Under the pieces are notes generated by a model, which searched no databases, had not been told where the DNA came from, and saw only the letters and a list, made by a program, of their open reading frames with translations. The translations under genes were made by a program, and so were the position numbers. This document shows positions 1-12,999 of a stretch of 64,000 bases of DNA, one piece after another; the first letter of the stretch is position 1, and each line of letters starts with the position of its first letter. This DNA comes from Chelydra serpentina (lineage: Eukaryota; Chordata; Testudines; Chelydridae). The stretch is taken from positions 8,074,501 through 8,138,500 of the forward strand of contig JBAIAC010000001.1 in the NCBI GenBank assembly GCA_037349315.1. Direction: 5' to 3'.

Positions 1-434
1 TAATGATGAGGCAACTGAGGCAAAGAGAAGTGAATCATAATATTGCTTTGCACTTCTACTGTGCTTTCCATCCGAGGATTTCACTGTGTTTAACAAACAT
101 CCATTTATTAAAGGCTGGCAACATCCCTGTGAGGTAAGTATGATATCAGAAACAGACAAAAAGATTAGGTGGCTTGTTCCTGATTGCACATCAAGTGTAT
201 GGCAGGGCACAGAATCCATCTGTCTCAACTTGCAGAGCTTTGCTTTGCTTACTAGACCCTACTCCTTCCTACCAGAACTTGTACTCGGTGTACCATAAAT
301 CAAACAATAAGAAATATTTAACTTTTTATTCATCTAAGTGCTTAAATTTCATTCCTGCTAGGGAAGGAGACAGTGCCAGAACAAAGCTTTTGTGTGCTCT
401 GCAGTACTAGAAAAGAAATGCGCGCACACACACA
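1..434. other. Unassigned sequence
   Basis: I see no gene, RNA or clear repeat here. The short open frames have no recognisable motif, and the stretch ends in a short CA-rich run just before the CR1 fragment. Confidence 0.5.
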
Positions 435-913
435 AAGGATGTGGATAAATTGGAAAGAGTCCAGCGGAGGGCAACAAAAATGATTAGGGGGCTGGAGCAC
501 ATGACTTATGAGGAGAGGACGAGGGAACTGGGATTGTTTAGCCTGCAGAAGAGAAGAAAGAGGGGGGATTTGATAGTTGCTTTCAACTACCTGAAAGGGG
601 GTTCCAAAGAGGATGGATCTAGACTGTTCTCAGTGGTAGAAGATGACAGAACAAGGAGTAATGGTCTCAAGTTGCAGAGTGGGAGGTTTAGGTTGGATAT
701 TAGGAAAAACTTTTTCACTAGTAGGGTGGTGAAGCACTGGAATGGGTTACCTAAGGAGGTGGTGGAATCTCCTTCCTTAGAGGTTTTTAAGGTCAGGCTT
801 GACAAGGCCCTGGCTGGGATGATTTAGTTGGGGGTGGTCCTGCTTTGAGCAGGGGGTTGGACTAGATGACCTCCTGAGGTCCCTTCCAACCCTGAGATTC
901 TATGATTCTATGA
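435..913 (+). mobile_element. CR1 LINE fragment, 3' end only
   Basis: This is a 5'-truncated CR1 retrotransposon. The open frame 441-827 encodes the last part of the CR1 ORF2 protein (it begins [20 protein letters not shown]) and is almost the same as the end of the longer CR1 copy at 55.1-56.3 kb. The 3' UTR ends in the ATTCTATG-type short repeats typical of CR1. Between the stop codon and the tail it has a segment (around 836-858) that the 56.3-kb copy lacks but the SINE tails of this window share. CR1 elements insert by target-primed reverse transcription, so loss of the 5' part is expected. Not functional by itself. Confidence 0.93.
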
Positions 914-3316
<2,403 letters not shown>

Positions 3317-5057
3317 TGTGTGTTAGTACTGTTAAAACAGGCATTAGAATTCTAAGAATGTGTTTAGTGTTTAGACTTTATGCCGGGGTGGGCAAACTTT
3401 TTGGCCCGAGGGCCACATCTGGGTATGGAAATTGTATGGCAGGCCATGAATGCTCACGAAATTGGGGGTTGGGGTGTGGAAGTGGGTGAGGGGGTCCAGC
3501 TGGTGGTACGGGCTCTGGAGTGGGGCCAAAAAAACTCCAGAAAAGAGGAGTTCAGGGTGCGGGAGGGAGCTCCGGGCTGGGGGAGAGGGTTGGAGTGCGG
3601 GGATGAGGGCTCTGGCTGGGGGATCAGAGGTTGGGGGTGCAGAAAGGTGTTCCAGGCTGAGACTGAGGGGTTCACAGGATGGGAGGGGGATTAGGAGTGG
3701 GGCAAGGGGTTGGGGCACAGGAGGGAGGCAAAGGTGCATGCAGGCTCTGGGGGCACTTACCTCAAGCAGCTCCCAGAAGCAGCAGCGTGTCCCGACTCCG
3801 GCTCCTACGCAGAGATGCAGCCAGGCGGCTCTGCATGCTGCCCCATCCGCAGGCACCACCCCTGCAACTCTCATTGGCCGTGGTTCATGGCCAATGGGAG
3901 CTGCGGGGGCAGCATGTGGAGCCCTCTGGCTGCCCCTATGTGTAGGAGCCAGAGGAGGGACATGCTGCTGTGTGTAGCGAGGCAAGCTCCCAACCACGCT
4001 CCCTGGGTGGAGCGGGGCAAACCCCGGACCCCGCTCCCTGGCAGGAACTCGAGGGCCAGATAAAAACAACTGGAGGGCCGGATGCGGCCCCTGGGCCATA
4101 GTTTGCCCACCCCTGCTTTATGCAATGCTTGTATGTTGCTGCATGCATTAATCTCACTTATAACATAGGTATCTCACATTATAAGGTAATATTTCAGCAT
4201 TTGCATTGTAAGTCTCTAGATCACCTCTCAGGAGAGAGACATTAACTAGTGTAAAGTGCTGATCTCCTGCAGAAGGTGTTACATCCTAGCCAACAAGGAA
4301 GGCCTATCGACAACAGATAGACTAGAGTGGAACATTAAAGAGGAGAAAAAACCTTGTTGTTTACTCTCTCCTGCCCCAAAACATGAGGATGAGTCTTGCA
4401 AGTGAATTCCTCCCATCAGCTGAGTTTGCAGCTTAAAACAGAGTGGGGGAAGATGGACTAAAACTCCCTAACAAGGAGGAACTGTATCTTTATGCTGCTT
4501 GGACTCAGGGCAACAGGAATTACTAGGCATAAACAAAAGATCCACAGTGCTTAGCCTGGGTTAGCCCTGAAGTGCTTGCTTATCACAGAAGCTTCCATTA
4601 CTTTGGAAACTTAAGATTGTAACTCATTTTTGTATGTATGTTTACCTGCTTATCCTTGTAAATAAACTCTTTTATTTCATTTTCCGATATGTCTTTACAT
4701 AGTCTATTATAGGACTGGCTACAAGCATTGTCTTTGATATGAGAACTAAAGTGCAACTGGGGTAAGTGACTGATCTTTTAGGACTGGGAGTAACCTGAAT
4801 ATTGCTGTGATCCTTGGTAAGGGACCATCTATCACAAAGATAGGCTTACTCCGGTGGCAAGACAAATCGGAGTACCCTGGCAGACTGTCTGTGACTCCAT
4901 GTTAAGGCTATTATAGTGCCTGAGGAGTTTACACTTGATAATTGGTTGGTGAAATCTAAGTATAGCACTCAAAACCAGTTTGGGGTTTGGGCCCTTTTTC
5001 CTAAATCTGCCTGAGGTTGGCACTAATACTCTTGAGACACTGCAGGACAACTTGACA
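3317..5057 (+). mobile_element. LTR-like repeat, interrupted by a hAT element
   Basis: The sequence starting near TGTGTTAGTACTG and resuming after 4123 reads as one long non-coding block. It has features of a reptile retroviral LTR: no coding capacity, a 'gtaaataaactcttttatttc' polyadenylation-like stretch near 4659-4680, and a TG start. The hAT element at 3384-4115 is inserted in its 5' part. I could not find a clean target-site duplication, so both outer ends are approximate and the LTR assignment rests on general character and recalled turtle repeats. Confidence 0.5.
3384..4115. mobile_element. Non-autonomous hAT DNA transposon (732 bp)
   Basis: The two ends form terminal inverted repeats: the 5' end reads cggggtgggcaaact and the complement of the 3' end reads caggggtgggcaaact. 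A perfect 8-bp target-site duplication, CTTTATGC, lies at 3376-3383 and 4116-4123; eight base pairs is the hAT hallmark. The interior is GC-rich and internally repetitive and encodes no transposase. The 242-residue open frame on the minus strand across it is a by-product of base composition. The element was mobilised in trans and is now fixed inside an LTR-like repeat. Confidence 0.93.
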
Positions 5058-6011
5058 GCTATACTTTCAATCTGGTCTTTCCATCATTACTTATATCTGG
5101 CTCATAAATGAGCATTAGTCAATAAATCTAGTCTAATAACTAACAGAGAACGATGTGATGAATGCTTACAAAATCAAAAAGACTGAACAGACTTCTTGAG
5201 AGAGTCAAGGTTCCTAGAAGAAACAGGGAGTGGACTGGTACAATGTAAACAAAAGGGAACACAAGGGAGATGAGAGAATATGATGATGCATACAAAGAAT
5301 ATTAAGTTATTGATATAAGAAAGCAAAGAACATGGGGTATCACATCTGAAGCAGTCAAACTAGCGTGCTGCAGAAAAATGATAAACGCAACCATCAACTG
5401 CAACGTGAAGGGTGAGGAGCTTCTAGAACCAATGACCAAAAAAACCAAGCCCCCCACATACAAACACAGAGTGGGAGGGAGAAAAAATCCACACCAGAGT
5501 TGAAAAAAGTCCCCAAAACAGTGGTACGCCAATCTTCACCCACAAACCAAAGCCGCTTGCAGTGAAAGGATGAGCTGTCCCACTCAGTAGATTATGCAGA
5601 TGTTCAAAATATGGCTGTATATGCCCTGCTGGACATGGCAGGGCTCTGCAGGCTTGGTGCCCCCTCGCTGGGGCTGGGATGTAAATGGTCACACTCGCGG
5701 GTTGCAGACTGTCACCCCTCTCCATGCCAACATGCCTTGCCCAGCACTGCAATCGGTACCCAGCAGAGCCTGCCTACAAAACTGGAACAAACGCTGTGAA
5801 TGTGCTTCTTTTATGGGCGTTTCCATGGGATTTTTCAAACTGGGCCGTGCACAGTGACACCCCCGCCCCCCACTCATGGGCACTGTGGGAACAGTGTGGC
5901 AAGCAGGGCTGGGCTTCTACCACTCTAGGCTTCCTGCAGACTCGGGCAGCCGCCAGGCCAGGCTGGCCTAGGACACCTTCGGGGGGAACGGGACCCACAA
6001 CCAGCCACAGA
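5058..6011. other. Unassigned sequence upstream of the MCFD2 CpG island
   Basis: No repeat family or coding exon was recognised. In mammals TTC7A lies head-to-head with MCFD2, so a divergent first exon could be expected on the minus strand near here. I looked for it and found no matching protein start. Confidence 0.4.
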
Positions 6012-6189
6012 ACCATAGAATATTAGGGTTGGAAGGGCCCTTATAAGGTCATCTAGTCCAACCCCCTGCTCAAAGCAGGACCAATCCCCAATTTTTGCCC
6101 CAGATCCCCAAATGGCCCCCTCAAGGATTGAACTCACAACCCTGGGTTTAGCAGGCCAATGCTCAAACCACTGAGCTATCCCTCCCCCT
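6012..6189 (-). mobile_element. tRNA-headed SINE with CR1 tail (turtle polIII/SINE type)
   Basis: On the minus strand this begins GGGGGAGGGATAGCTCAGTGG, a tRNA-like A box, followed by a B-box-like GGTTGTGAGTTCAATCC. It continues through a body and ends with the CR1 3' tail (...ccaaccctaatattctatgg). It is therefore a SINE transcribed by RNA polymerase III and mobilised by CR1 enzymes. The copy abuts the MCFD2 CpG island on its upstream side. The same family occurs at 7519-7698 and 28593-28778. Confidence 0.95.
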
Positions 6190-6199
6190 GCGGGCAGAG

Positions 6200-7000
6200 T
6201 GGTCCAAGAGGGCCCAGGACAAGTCTGTGCCCAGGACCACCCCCCCCTCCCCCGCCTTGGTGGTGCCAGAGCCCCACCCCCGGGATACACAGCCTCGCCC
6301 ACTTGACCACAAGCGGCATCGTTCGGGGAGGGGCAGAGAGAGCAGGAGGCCAAAGGGGGGAGGAGTCATAGGGTGGGACGGGTGGAGTCACGGAGGAGGC
6401 GGGGCACACGGGAGGGGGCGTGACGTGCCGGGCACCTGACCCCTCCCCTCTCCCCCACCTGTCCCTTTGTTTTCGTTACACGTGGAATTTCCAGGAGCCG
6501 TGACGATCCCGCAGCCTGGGCAGACGGAAGCCAATGGGCGGGTGGGGGCGGGGCAAGACGCGAGCGTGCGTCGGGTCAAAGATGAACCTGGGGATGGTGG
6601 CCGACTTGGCCCAATCCCGCTCGCACCTGCCCGTCACCTAGCGCCCGGTCCTGGGACACTGGACCCGCGCAGCCGGTGAGTGCGGGGCCGTTCCTCACAC
6701 CGCGGCGAGTCAGGCTTGGTGGGGGCTGGAGGAGCCGCCGCAGCCTTCACGCCGCTCAGAGGCGGGGGCCGACCGCCGGCCGGGCTGAGCTCGGGTGCGA
6801 TGAGTTTGTGGCGGGCCTGCGGCCGGCGGAGCCGGGGCAGCGGCAGGGGGACAGGAGCGCCGGGTGTTCCAGCCCCGTGTTCTGTCCCCTGCCGCTGGGG
6901 CAGGGGGCGGGCAGGCGGCAGCACTGCCGTTAGGTGAGGCCTCAGGGCCGTGGCCGGGGGGGCTCGGGTAGCAGGAGTAGGGCGAGAGTAACACGTAGAT
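6200..7000 (+). promoter_or_regulatory. MCFD2: CpG-island promoter region of MCFD2
   Basis: This is the only strongly GC- and CpG-rich non-repeat block near the gene. It holds a TGACGTG motif at 6421-6427 (CRE/UPRE-like), an ACACGTGG E-box-like motif at 6478-6485, and a CCAAT box directly followed by GC boxes (ccaatgggcgggtggggg, from 6531). No TATA box is obvious, as expected of a housekeeping promoter. The likely first exon lies at its downstream part. Promoter function is inferred from composition, motifs and position 3 kb upstream of the first coding exon. Confidence 0.75.
6560..6675 (+). other. MCFD2: Probable non-coding exon 1 of MCFD2 (start approximate)
   Basis: A strong splice donor (CCG|GTGAGT) at 6675/6676 sits just downstream of the CCAAT/GC-box cluster, and no good coding start precedes it. 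In mammals MCFD2 begins with an untranslated first exon, and here the initiator codon lies right after the acceptor of the next exon, which fits that arrangement. The transcription start cannot be read from sequence, so the 5' boundary is a guess. Confidence 0.5.
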
Positions 7001-7518
7001 GGACACGTACCGTGGCGCTGCCTTTTGGCCCTGACCGCGAAAGCAATTAACTGCAATGAATGAATAACGCTGCAGTCAGCGCTCACTTGCCTCCTCGTCA
7101 CTGTTCCTGCGAATCGTTTGTCAATCGCAGGGAAGTTGAGTGGTGATGCTAGTATCGTTTTAGGGTTTTTTACACAGCTTCAACGCATGAAGGCGAATAT
7201 CCGGATTTCAGTACATTTTAAACTAAATAGGCATCTCCCTTACCAGCGAGCAGTAGCAGATGTTCAGGATTCTCTGCTGGTGTAAGTGAATTGAAGTCAG
7301 GGGAGTTATGTCTCCAGAAAACTTGGTCCTCATTTATCCTCAGTTTACAGCTGGGGAAACTGAAGGAGGGAAATTGAGCGTTGTCATATATCATGTAGTG
7401 AATCAGTGGCAGAGGTGACAATAGAACTCAGGCTTTCCTGGACCCTAGTTCTTGTCTAAACAAAAGTTGATCTTGTTTAATTGAAGGTGGTTTTGTTTGT
7501 TTGTGTTTACATCTATGT

Positions 7519-7698
7519 ATCATAGAATATCAGGATTGGAAGGGACCTTAGGAGGTCATCTAGTCCAACCCCCTGCTCAAAGCAGGACCAATCCCCAATT
7601 TTTGCCCCAGATCCCTAAATGGCCTCCTCAAGGATTGAGCTCACAACCCTGGGTTTAGCAGGCCAATGCTCAAACCACTGAGCTATCCCTCCCCCCCT
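7519..7698 (-). mobile_element. tRNA-headed SINE with CR1 tail in MCFD2 intron 1
   Basis: Same family and orientation as the copy at 6012-6189: the tRNA-like head with A and B boxes is at the right end and the CR1-derived tail (catagaatatcaggattgga, as seen on +) at the left. The two copies are close in sequence but lie on opposite sides of the CpG island core, so they are separate insertions rather than a duplication of the whole region. Confidence 0.95.
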
Positions 7699-7985
7699 GT
7701 AGTTAAACTACTCTAGGCTTGTGGACACTCTTATTTCAATATAAAAATTACTTATTTCCATTAAGCTGTTCCTGAGTGCCAGAAACTAAACAAATCAGTC
7801 ACGTGTATACCTAAATAATAATTTGCACCAGTGTAAAGTATAACAGTTTAAATTCACACTTTCTGTAATACTGGTGCAACTTTCTCATGTAGACAAGCCC
7901 TCAGCAAACACTGAAGCAAAAATGAAATTAATCACTCAATCAACAGTGTGTGAATACAGGGGTTTTCCACCAGTTTAACTAAGGC

Positions 7986-8235
7986 CATGTCTACACTAGA
8001 AAGCTTACAGCGGCACAGCTGTAAGATCTCCTGTGTAGCCACTCTATGCCGATATAACTAAGCCACCCCCAAAAGTGACGGTAGCTATGTTGGTGGGAGA
8101 GCATCTCCTGCCAACATTGCGATGTCCACACCACCACTTCTGTTGGTGTAACTTAAGTCACTTAAGAGGGTGGGTTTTTTCACACCCCAAGCAACGCAAG
8201 TTATATCGAGGAAAGTGCTAGTGTAGATATAGCCT
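7986..8235. mobile_element. MITE with ggccatgtctacact termini (Harbinger-like)
   Basis: The left end reads ggccatgtctacactag and the right end ctagtgtagatatagcc, forming terminal inverted repeats. The flanks are TAA and TTA, consistent with the 3-bp TWA duplication of PIF/Harbinger elements. It has no coding capacity. Related termini occur near 31110, 31960, 54263 and 54791 in this window. The Harbinger assignment is an inference from ends and flanks. Confidence 0.7.
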
Positions 8236-9922
8236 TAATCTTAGTTTAAACACCGTTTTAAATTAAACCAGTGCAACTTTCTCATCTAGATAAAGCCTCT
8301 GACCTTGCTGCCTCTCTCACCTGTAACTTTTTTTCAGTCCAAACACAATTCGCTAACTGATCTGCTGCTGTGCTATTTTACATGTCTATACTCTTTCAGA
8401 ATGCTGTTGTACCTGTGGCACCACTGGAGTGCTGTCTTGCCTTGTACACCAGATACAGCAGGTACACCATACCCGTTAACAAATTGCACCAAACCAGTTA
8501 GTGAATTGCAGTCTTAAGGTTTGTGGGATTGTTCTAAAGGAAAGGATTCAGTTCACCTTTCAGTGAACAATTATGGTGAGTGTTGGAGTGTCCTGATGAA
8601 AAGGTGTCTTTTTTTCCTTGCTGTTTTTTCTGTTATCAAAGACAAAGAAGATGGTTCAGGGGAACTGTGAAGAAATATTTGATCCATTCCAAATGCCTAG
8701 CTAATAAAATTAATATTTTCATAAGTTATGCAAACTCTGTGTAGCATCCTGGCAGTAGCCCATAGAATTGTGAAAGCTGCCATTAGTATTTGCATTTCTG
8801 GAACTACTAGCTGACCTGCTACTGCAGCTCTAAGTGATAGCAAACCTTCTGACAAATAGTAATAGCAACAGGTAAATATCACTTTGTACTTCTATTTTAG
8901 TCCTGATTTGTTACAGGCATTGACTCTTCAGGGATGTTTCATGGTAGCGTTCATCTTTATAACTTTTGTCTTAGTTCTAATACATTCTGCCACTTAAAGC
9001 CATTCTATATCAAGCACTTATTTTGCTTTCACCTATATTAAATTCCATTAGTTATGTCATGATTTTAATGATATATACTTTTTTATGAGAAAGCAACATT
9101 AATGAGTGCCAAGTGTTTCAATAGTGTACCAAATTTTTATACACTAATTACATATTATATTTCATAGCAAAATACTGGAAACATCACCCTAGAATTTGGG
9201 TAGTGGCACTACACTTTCAAAATAAACAATTTTATAATGCACTGTTGGTTAATAAGATTCATTAATATAGCTTAATAAAACTTAGCTTTGACTGTCGTAA
9301 TTCTATCATTAGTTTAAAAAAGTCTGTTTCTATAGATATCTATTCTAGTTTTAAACTGATATTTCAGCATTTCCACTGCTGCTTTATTTTAAAAAAATAT
9401 TTCCAGTAGTATTTATGATGTCATGCAACACCTTTATTCAAACCTAAAAAAGGAGACCTACTCAGACTAATTGAGATTTTAAGAAAATACTGTAAAATGC
9501 ATTTAGGTGAAGTTGCTATGGCAGTTTGACTAGACATTTAGAGTCACAAGTAATTGTTTTGGCTTTGGCTTCTGGAAAGATTAGCAGCTGCATATTCCCA
9601 ACCTGAAAATGTAGTTTCTGAGAACTATCCCAGATGGTTTTGTTTTGTTTTTTTTTAATTGGGTGTTTGGAGAGACTGAAGAAATTCTTGGTAGCAGCCC
9701 TTCTGTTTTCTGCTGGGGAAAGTACTAGACATTACACCCAGTTTTATAGCCTAGCACAAAAAGTGTGCTTTTTAAGTAGTATTAATGAAAAATATACTTG
9801 CATCCTACAATTTAATAGGGATTTTATATGCCCATTATGTTCATTGCATTGAAAATCTTGCATTTTATTGAGTGTATTTTTCATATGTATTAATGTATAC
9901 ATTTTCCTCTTGCTAGGAGATC

Positions 9923-11602
9923 ATGATGGCTTCAAGGATGTTTAGCATATATTTGCTATTCTGCCTAGTGTCTGCATTCTTGATCTTCTCTGTAGCTGAG
10001 GAGCACGCAGAAGAGAGTCATCAAGCAAATATTCGCCTTGATAAGAACCTAGTACAAGACAAAGAGTATGTATTTTGCGTTCTGTAAATGTAAACTTGTA
10101 TTGCTCCAATGATTCACTTTGAACTTGGAGACTCCAATATACAGTGGGACTCAGAGGCCTGGTAGCCCTGTCTACACATTATGGAGAATCTCTTAGCCAA
10201 AGCTATCTTGACACACTGTTATTCCTTGTATATACTGGCCACGGAAAACATTCGGGGTGGGAAGTGTGTATTATAAACATTCACAGGGTGAGATTCTCAT
10301 CCTCTCTCCTCTTTACAGTGGATAGAAGTGCCAGATCATCAAAAAGGGACTCTAAAAGCTGATGGTGGGGGAGGATTCACCCAGTACAGGTTGTGTGGAA
10401 GACAGTCATAAAGAGAGCCTTGGGAGGCTACTGTAATTTAAGCCCCCCAGCACTGTCTAAATTATATCAGAGATCTCTCTAGCCCCTGTAGCATATCAGG
10501 ATCAAGAGGGCACAATGGTGGTTTAAAACCACCATACACCCGCAGACCAGGGGGAGAGAAGTTCTGTGCCACATCTCTAAGAGACTCAACACAGAATCTC
10601 ATCCAAAGTGTTGTAGACTATTTCCCTGATCAAAGAACAGTTAAATGTAAACAGGCCTTTAAATATTAACTAGCTGGCATTATATTCTATTTTCAGCCAC
10701 ATCATGGAACACTTAGAAGGTGTAATTGACAAACCAGAATCAGAGATGTCCCCACAGGAGTTGCAGCTCCATTACTTCAAAATGCATGATTATGATGGCA
10801 ATAATTTGCTTGATGGATTAGAACTTGCCACTGCTATATCACATGTACATAAAGAGGTGAGTAGTATTTATAACCGCCTATGCGGCTCTTCAAAATAATG
10901 AGTTCTCAAAAGTAGTTCCAGTTAGAACATGTATTTTCTGTATAGTCAGATTTTCTGTAATATCAGTCTTGTTTTATAAAAGTACTAAGTAAACCATATC
11001 TGTAACTTTACAATCAGTGCTCCGGAAAGGCCCTATCCCAGCTTAAATGTTGTGGCCTGGAAGAGCATGATGACTATGCAGAGGAGAGAACAGCCTGGTG
11101 GGCATGGGTGGAAAGGGGAGTTACCACCTGTGTGGCCATTATGTTGCAGTGCCATTGTGAACATGCTCCTTTGCTGCAAGTCTGTTTCTCCACCTCTGCG
11201 GTTGGCAGCCCCTTATTTGAAGTCAAATATTTTCACAACCCCCTTACACCTACTATAAAAGTATCTGATATAGATAAGCCTGCGTGTGTTTGTGTGTGTC
11301 TCTACTTGTTTTAAGAGAGTGATAGAGAATATTTGACCTTGAAGGATAACTGTGTATTGGAATGAGGGAGCCAGATATTCTTTGCTTTAGATTGTAATAC
11401 AACTTTCAACCTTCCATGGCACTGCAACCCACTGATTGAGAAACTGCTGTAACTAATATCTTTCTTGTAGGAAGGTGGTGAACATTCCCAGGCAATGAAA
11501 GAAGAAGAGTTAATTAGTCTAATTGATGATGTCTTACGAGATGATGACAAAAATAACGATGGATACATTGATTATGCTGAGTTTGCAAAATCACTGGAAT
11601 AA
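9923..11602 (+). CDS. MCFD2: MCFD2, multiple coagulation factor deficiency protein 2 (three coding exons)
   Basis: The coding parts are 9923-10065, 10697-10856 and 11471-11602, which join in frame to 144 codons. Acceptors (ttgctag, ttttcag, cttgtag) and donors (gtatgt, gtgagt, and the stop in the last exon) are all present; the junctions are phase 2 and phase 0. Residues 1-24 form a hydrophobic signal peptide. Exon 2 of the coding set carries HIMEHLEG and the first EF-hand, with loop [12 protein letters not shown]. The last exon carries the second, with loop [12 protein letters not shown]; all calcium ligands are intact. The protein binds LMAN1 (ERGIC-53) and acts as a cargo receptor for factors V and VIII in ER-to-Golgi transport. 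Length is close to the human 146 residues. Two adjacent ATG codons (9923 and 9926) are both possible starts; I chose the first. The N-terminal region after the signal peptide is the least conserved part, as usual for the family. Confidence 0.96.
10066..10696 (+). other. MCFD2: MCFD2 intron between coding exons 1 and 2
   Basis: Bounded by a GTATGT donor and a TTTTCAG acceptor. The interior holds no clear repeat; a 'ccctgtctacacatta' scrap near 10166 may be a MITE end. Confidence 0.85.
10857..11470 (+). other. MCFD2: MCFD2 intron between coding exons 2 and 3
   Basis: Bounded by a GTGAGT donor and a CTTGTAG acceptor. A small TG-rich patch lies near 11284-11300; I see nothing else. Confidence 0.88.
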
Positions 11603-12990
11603 GTGTTTTTGTTTTTTTTATTTCTTCTAGTTATATGCAAATGTGACCCAGTATAATGTGACTTATTACTGTCTATTATAAACTAATTGTACAAACCACC
11701 CTCTGTGCTGCAGTATTCATGGTAGGAAGATATGTTCTTATTCCACTCTAATTCTTTAGGTTGAAGTGTGTGTGTTAAGAGGAAAGAACACTACATAAAT
11801 CCAGAAGTGATGGAATTACACTTGACTAAAAGTAACTAGCTATCTCAATCTTGAAAGTGCTAATATGAAAAATTACTAATTACATATGCTTCAGCTCAGT
11901 CGGCAAACTATTTTACATTCCTAGTATAAGGATAGTGAGAAAGTAGACTATTTTCCTCTATCAGTTAAGAGCCCTCATTTAGAAAATGCCAGGAAAGCAA
12001 AAAAATATGAACATGTGACTGTAGTGCTCCTTTACAAGAAAAATTCTTCCTAGCGCCACATTAAATATAGAACTTACCAAAAATAAAACTTGTATATAAA
12101 AATTAAAAACATAGAAATTGTAAGTAAAACAAGATTGTTGAATGTGGTTTATGCTTGAACTTTAAATGACAATACCCTACGGAGTTCAGTTCTTTGCAAA
12201 AATAAATATATTTTTAATTGTATTTACTGGCATACCCATTTATATTTTTCAGTTTCTTCCCATAGGTCAGGTTTTTCTATAGGTAGTACTTTACTGGATT
12301 TTTCTCTACCCTAAATGGTCTTTTTAAAAAAACATAAGTATTTTTTATTATATTTAATGCTGTAGCATTTAATAGAATAGTTTCTGAAAACTCATTTTGA
12401 AGTTTAATACAACACTTCTGTTTAATTTTTTTCTGTACCATGGACTGCTCTTATGTTATAGTATTATTCAGCACAACAGTATAATCTAAGAAGGTAATGC
12501 TGCCTTGTTCAGGTTCATATTGATGTATCTTGACACACATTATGGTGTTATTTTTAGAAAAAATACAAAGTATTTCATTACTAACACTTTGAAGAGCTTA
12601 AAGATACTTGAATTATCTGCTTACGAAAATGGTCGTAGGAGTATTTTCAATGTTTTGGTTCAACAAGACTCAAGTCAAGCAGATTTAATTATAGAAGTGA
12701 TGTGCTGCTGCTTTTTTGACACTGTCTTAAGTGTAGCTTAAAAATCTTAGTGCATCAAGCAGTCAGGTTCATGACAAAGAATCTAAATGCAAGCTTTTCT
12801 GTAAAGACATTTTCTGTATAAAACTATTCTTATATGAGGAAAAATGCATTTGTAAAGTTTCCTGTTTAAATGTTTGTGCAATGAAAACTGTGGGTCAGAT
12901 ATTCTTGTAATATTTCCTTATTTTGACAGATTTGTATAATGGCTTATGCGGGATATACAAGCAATAAAATTTTGAAGCTGATGCAATAGC
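11603..12990 (+). other. MCFD2: MCFD2 3' untranslated region (end inferred)
   Basis: AT-rich sequence after the TAA stop, free of recognisable repeats. Canonical AATAAA signals occur at 12082, 12201 and 12963. I take the last as the distal site because repeat sequence starts just after it. A shorter isoform ending near 12.1-12.2 kb is equally compatible with sequence. The open frame 12505-12741 inside it has no features of a gene. Confidence 0.65.
12963..12968 (+). terminator. MCFD2: Candidate distal polyadenylation signal of MCFD2
   Basis: AATAAA in the context gcaataaaattttg, the last such signal before a CR1 fragment of opposite orientation begins. Alternative signals are at 12082 and 12201. 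Confidence 0.55.
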
Positions 12991-12999
12991 TTGAAGTTG

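Larger units (their letters stand above)
6676..9916 (+). other. MCFD2: MCFD2 intron 1 (inferred)
   Basis: This is the interval between the presumed donor at 6676 (GTGAGT) and the acceptor ending at 9916 (ttttcctcttgctag). It contains the rest of the CpG island, a minus-strand SINE (7519-7698) and a MITE (7986-8235). The remaining sequence from 8236 to 9916 is AT-rich with no recognised element. The extent depends on the exon 1 assignment. Confidence 0.5.

Noticed and set aside
3371..4099. 242-codon open frame on the minus strand
   Set aside because: It coincides with a non-autonomous hAT element with clear ends and octamer duplication; proline-rich translation with no motif.
6634..7101. 155-codon minus-strand frame and several plus-strand frames in the CpG island
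   Set aside because: CpG islands lack stops by composition; no family resemblance and no splice context. In particular I could not recognise a TTC7A first exon.
12505..12741. 78-codon frame downstream of MCFD2
   Set aside because: It lies inside the AT-rich 3' UTR and shows no conserved motif.
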